This document shows positions 63,782 through 64,000 of a stretch of 64,000 bases of DNA, piece by piece. The notes beneath the pieces were generated by a model, which saw nothing but the letters and a program-made list of their open reading frames with translations, made no database searches and was not told the DNA's origin. The position numbers and the translations under genes are program-made. How positions within the stretch are numbered: the stretch's first letter is position 1; each line of letters begins with the position of its first letter. Source of the stretch: Rhodanobacteraceae bacterium (GTDB lineage Bacteria > Pseudomonadota > Gammaproteobacteria > Xanthomonadales > Rhodanobacteraceae); assembly GCA_030123585.1 (NCBI GenBank), contig CP126120.1, positions 62,001 to 126,000 on the forward strand, written 5' to 3'.

Positions 63782-64000
63782 ATGCGCAAACCCGTGTTCC
63801 TGCTCGCCTTGGCGCTGGCTTTGCTGGCCGGCTGCGTCACCATCAACGTGTATTTCCCCGCTGCGGCCGCGCAGCAGGCGGCGGACAAGGTGATCAGCAA
63901 CATCATCGGACCGGACAGCTCGGCGCCTCCGCCGGCGTCGTCCGGTGCGCAGCCCGCATCGTCGGGCGCCGATGCAGGCCATGGCGCGCGCGGCGAACCG
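63782..64000 (+). CDS. YdbL-like (DUF1318) lipoprotein, 5' part; runs off the window
   Basis: The first 73 residues are visible. The lipobox is LALLAGC, followed by VTINVYFPAAAAQQAADKVI SNIIG and a Ser/Ala/Pro-rich linker. The VTINVYFP segment also recalls YnbE's ITINMNV stretch, so the roles of the small lipoprotein YnbE and of YdbL may be merged here. Start ATG 63782 follows ACCGGAGAGACACC. It lies 87 bases after ydbH, likely the same operon. The true length and domain end are outside the window. Confidence 0.8.
   Translation, partial: MRKPVFLLALALALLAGCVTINVYFPAAAAQQAADKVISNIIGPDSSAPPPASSGAQPASSGADAGHGARGEP

Overview
The window is one contiguous piece of a high-GC gammaproteobacterial chromosome. 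Housekeeping genes are dense, nearly every start codon uses a GC-rich context, and the gene neighbourhoods (miaB-phoH-ybeY-corC, lepA-lepB-rnc-era-recO, ftsY beside rsmD-coaD, a stand-alone RnfB, lipid A hydroxylase, ydbH) point to Xanthomonadales (Lysobacterales), most likely Rhodanobacteraceae. The taxonomy is inferred from content and is not proven.

Layout. 1-5.6 kb: end of a metallophosphoesterase-like gene, rnfB, an MFS carrier, slyD, a DoxX protein, an NlpC/P60 lipoprotein and a D-amino-acid dehydrogenase-like flavoprotein. 5.7-9.7 kb: dnaB-alr-radA, with a consensus DnaA box ahead of dnaB. 9.7-13.8 kb (minus): GST, lpxH, periplasmic cyclophilin, M48/TPR protease. 14.2-25 kb: grxC, NAD-type isocitrate dehydrogenase, lpxO-like, corA, a DUF4105 protein, corC-ybeY-phoH-miaB, and a lytic transglycosylase. 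25-28 kb: suhB, trmJ, and a cytochrome c peroxidase with a perfect FNR-type box upstream. 28.1-31.5 kb is the accessory part. It holds an IS30-family element inserted in an intergenic palindrome, a truncated BrnA antitoxin, and three minus-strand single-gene cassettes, each ending in an attC-like hairpin, with no integrase: an integron cassette remnant (CALIN). 31.5-40 kb: a CNNM-type transporter, DUF47-pit phosphate uptake, a cobalamin riboswitch driving btuB and a COG2102 gene, a VanY-type peptidase, a FmdB-like zinc ribbon and a DUF3011 protein. 40-49.4 kb: mrcB followed by a TPR-like lipoprotein (LpoP candidate), yeiH with its LysR regulator, two DUF202 proteins, queE-queD, a frameshifted HicB-type antitoxin with a duplicated queD fragment, a fatty-acid hydroxylase-family protein and a DUF6491 protein. 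49.4-64 kb: mutY, an AsmA-like protein and ftsY (minus), rsmD-coaD, an unknown lipoprotein, lepA-lepB-DUF4845-rnc-era-recO, an orphan receiver-Hpt protein, ydbH and the start of a ydbL-like gene.

Spacers are unusually rich in repeats. At least six dispersed families recur inside 64 kb: TCATTCCGGGG palindromes, AGGTTGGGCT palindromes, heptamer-armed hairpins, a 20-bp terminal-inverted-repeat element, a GCGATCGTCC element and CCCTCACCCC-type hairpins. Two genes (miaB and the DUF4105 gene) end inside such repeats, and two (slyD and queD) have duplicated 3' fragments lying just beyond an inserted element.

No rRNA, tRNA, CRISPR array or prophage was seen. The strongest candidate for an undescribed system is the integron cassette remnant at 29.4-31.3 kb. 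The secondary candidates are the non-canonical QueD and the structured repeat elements.
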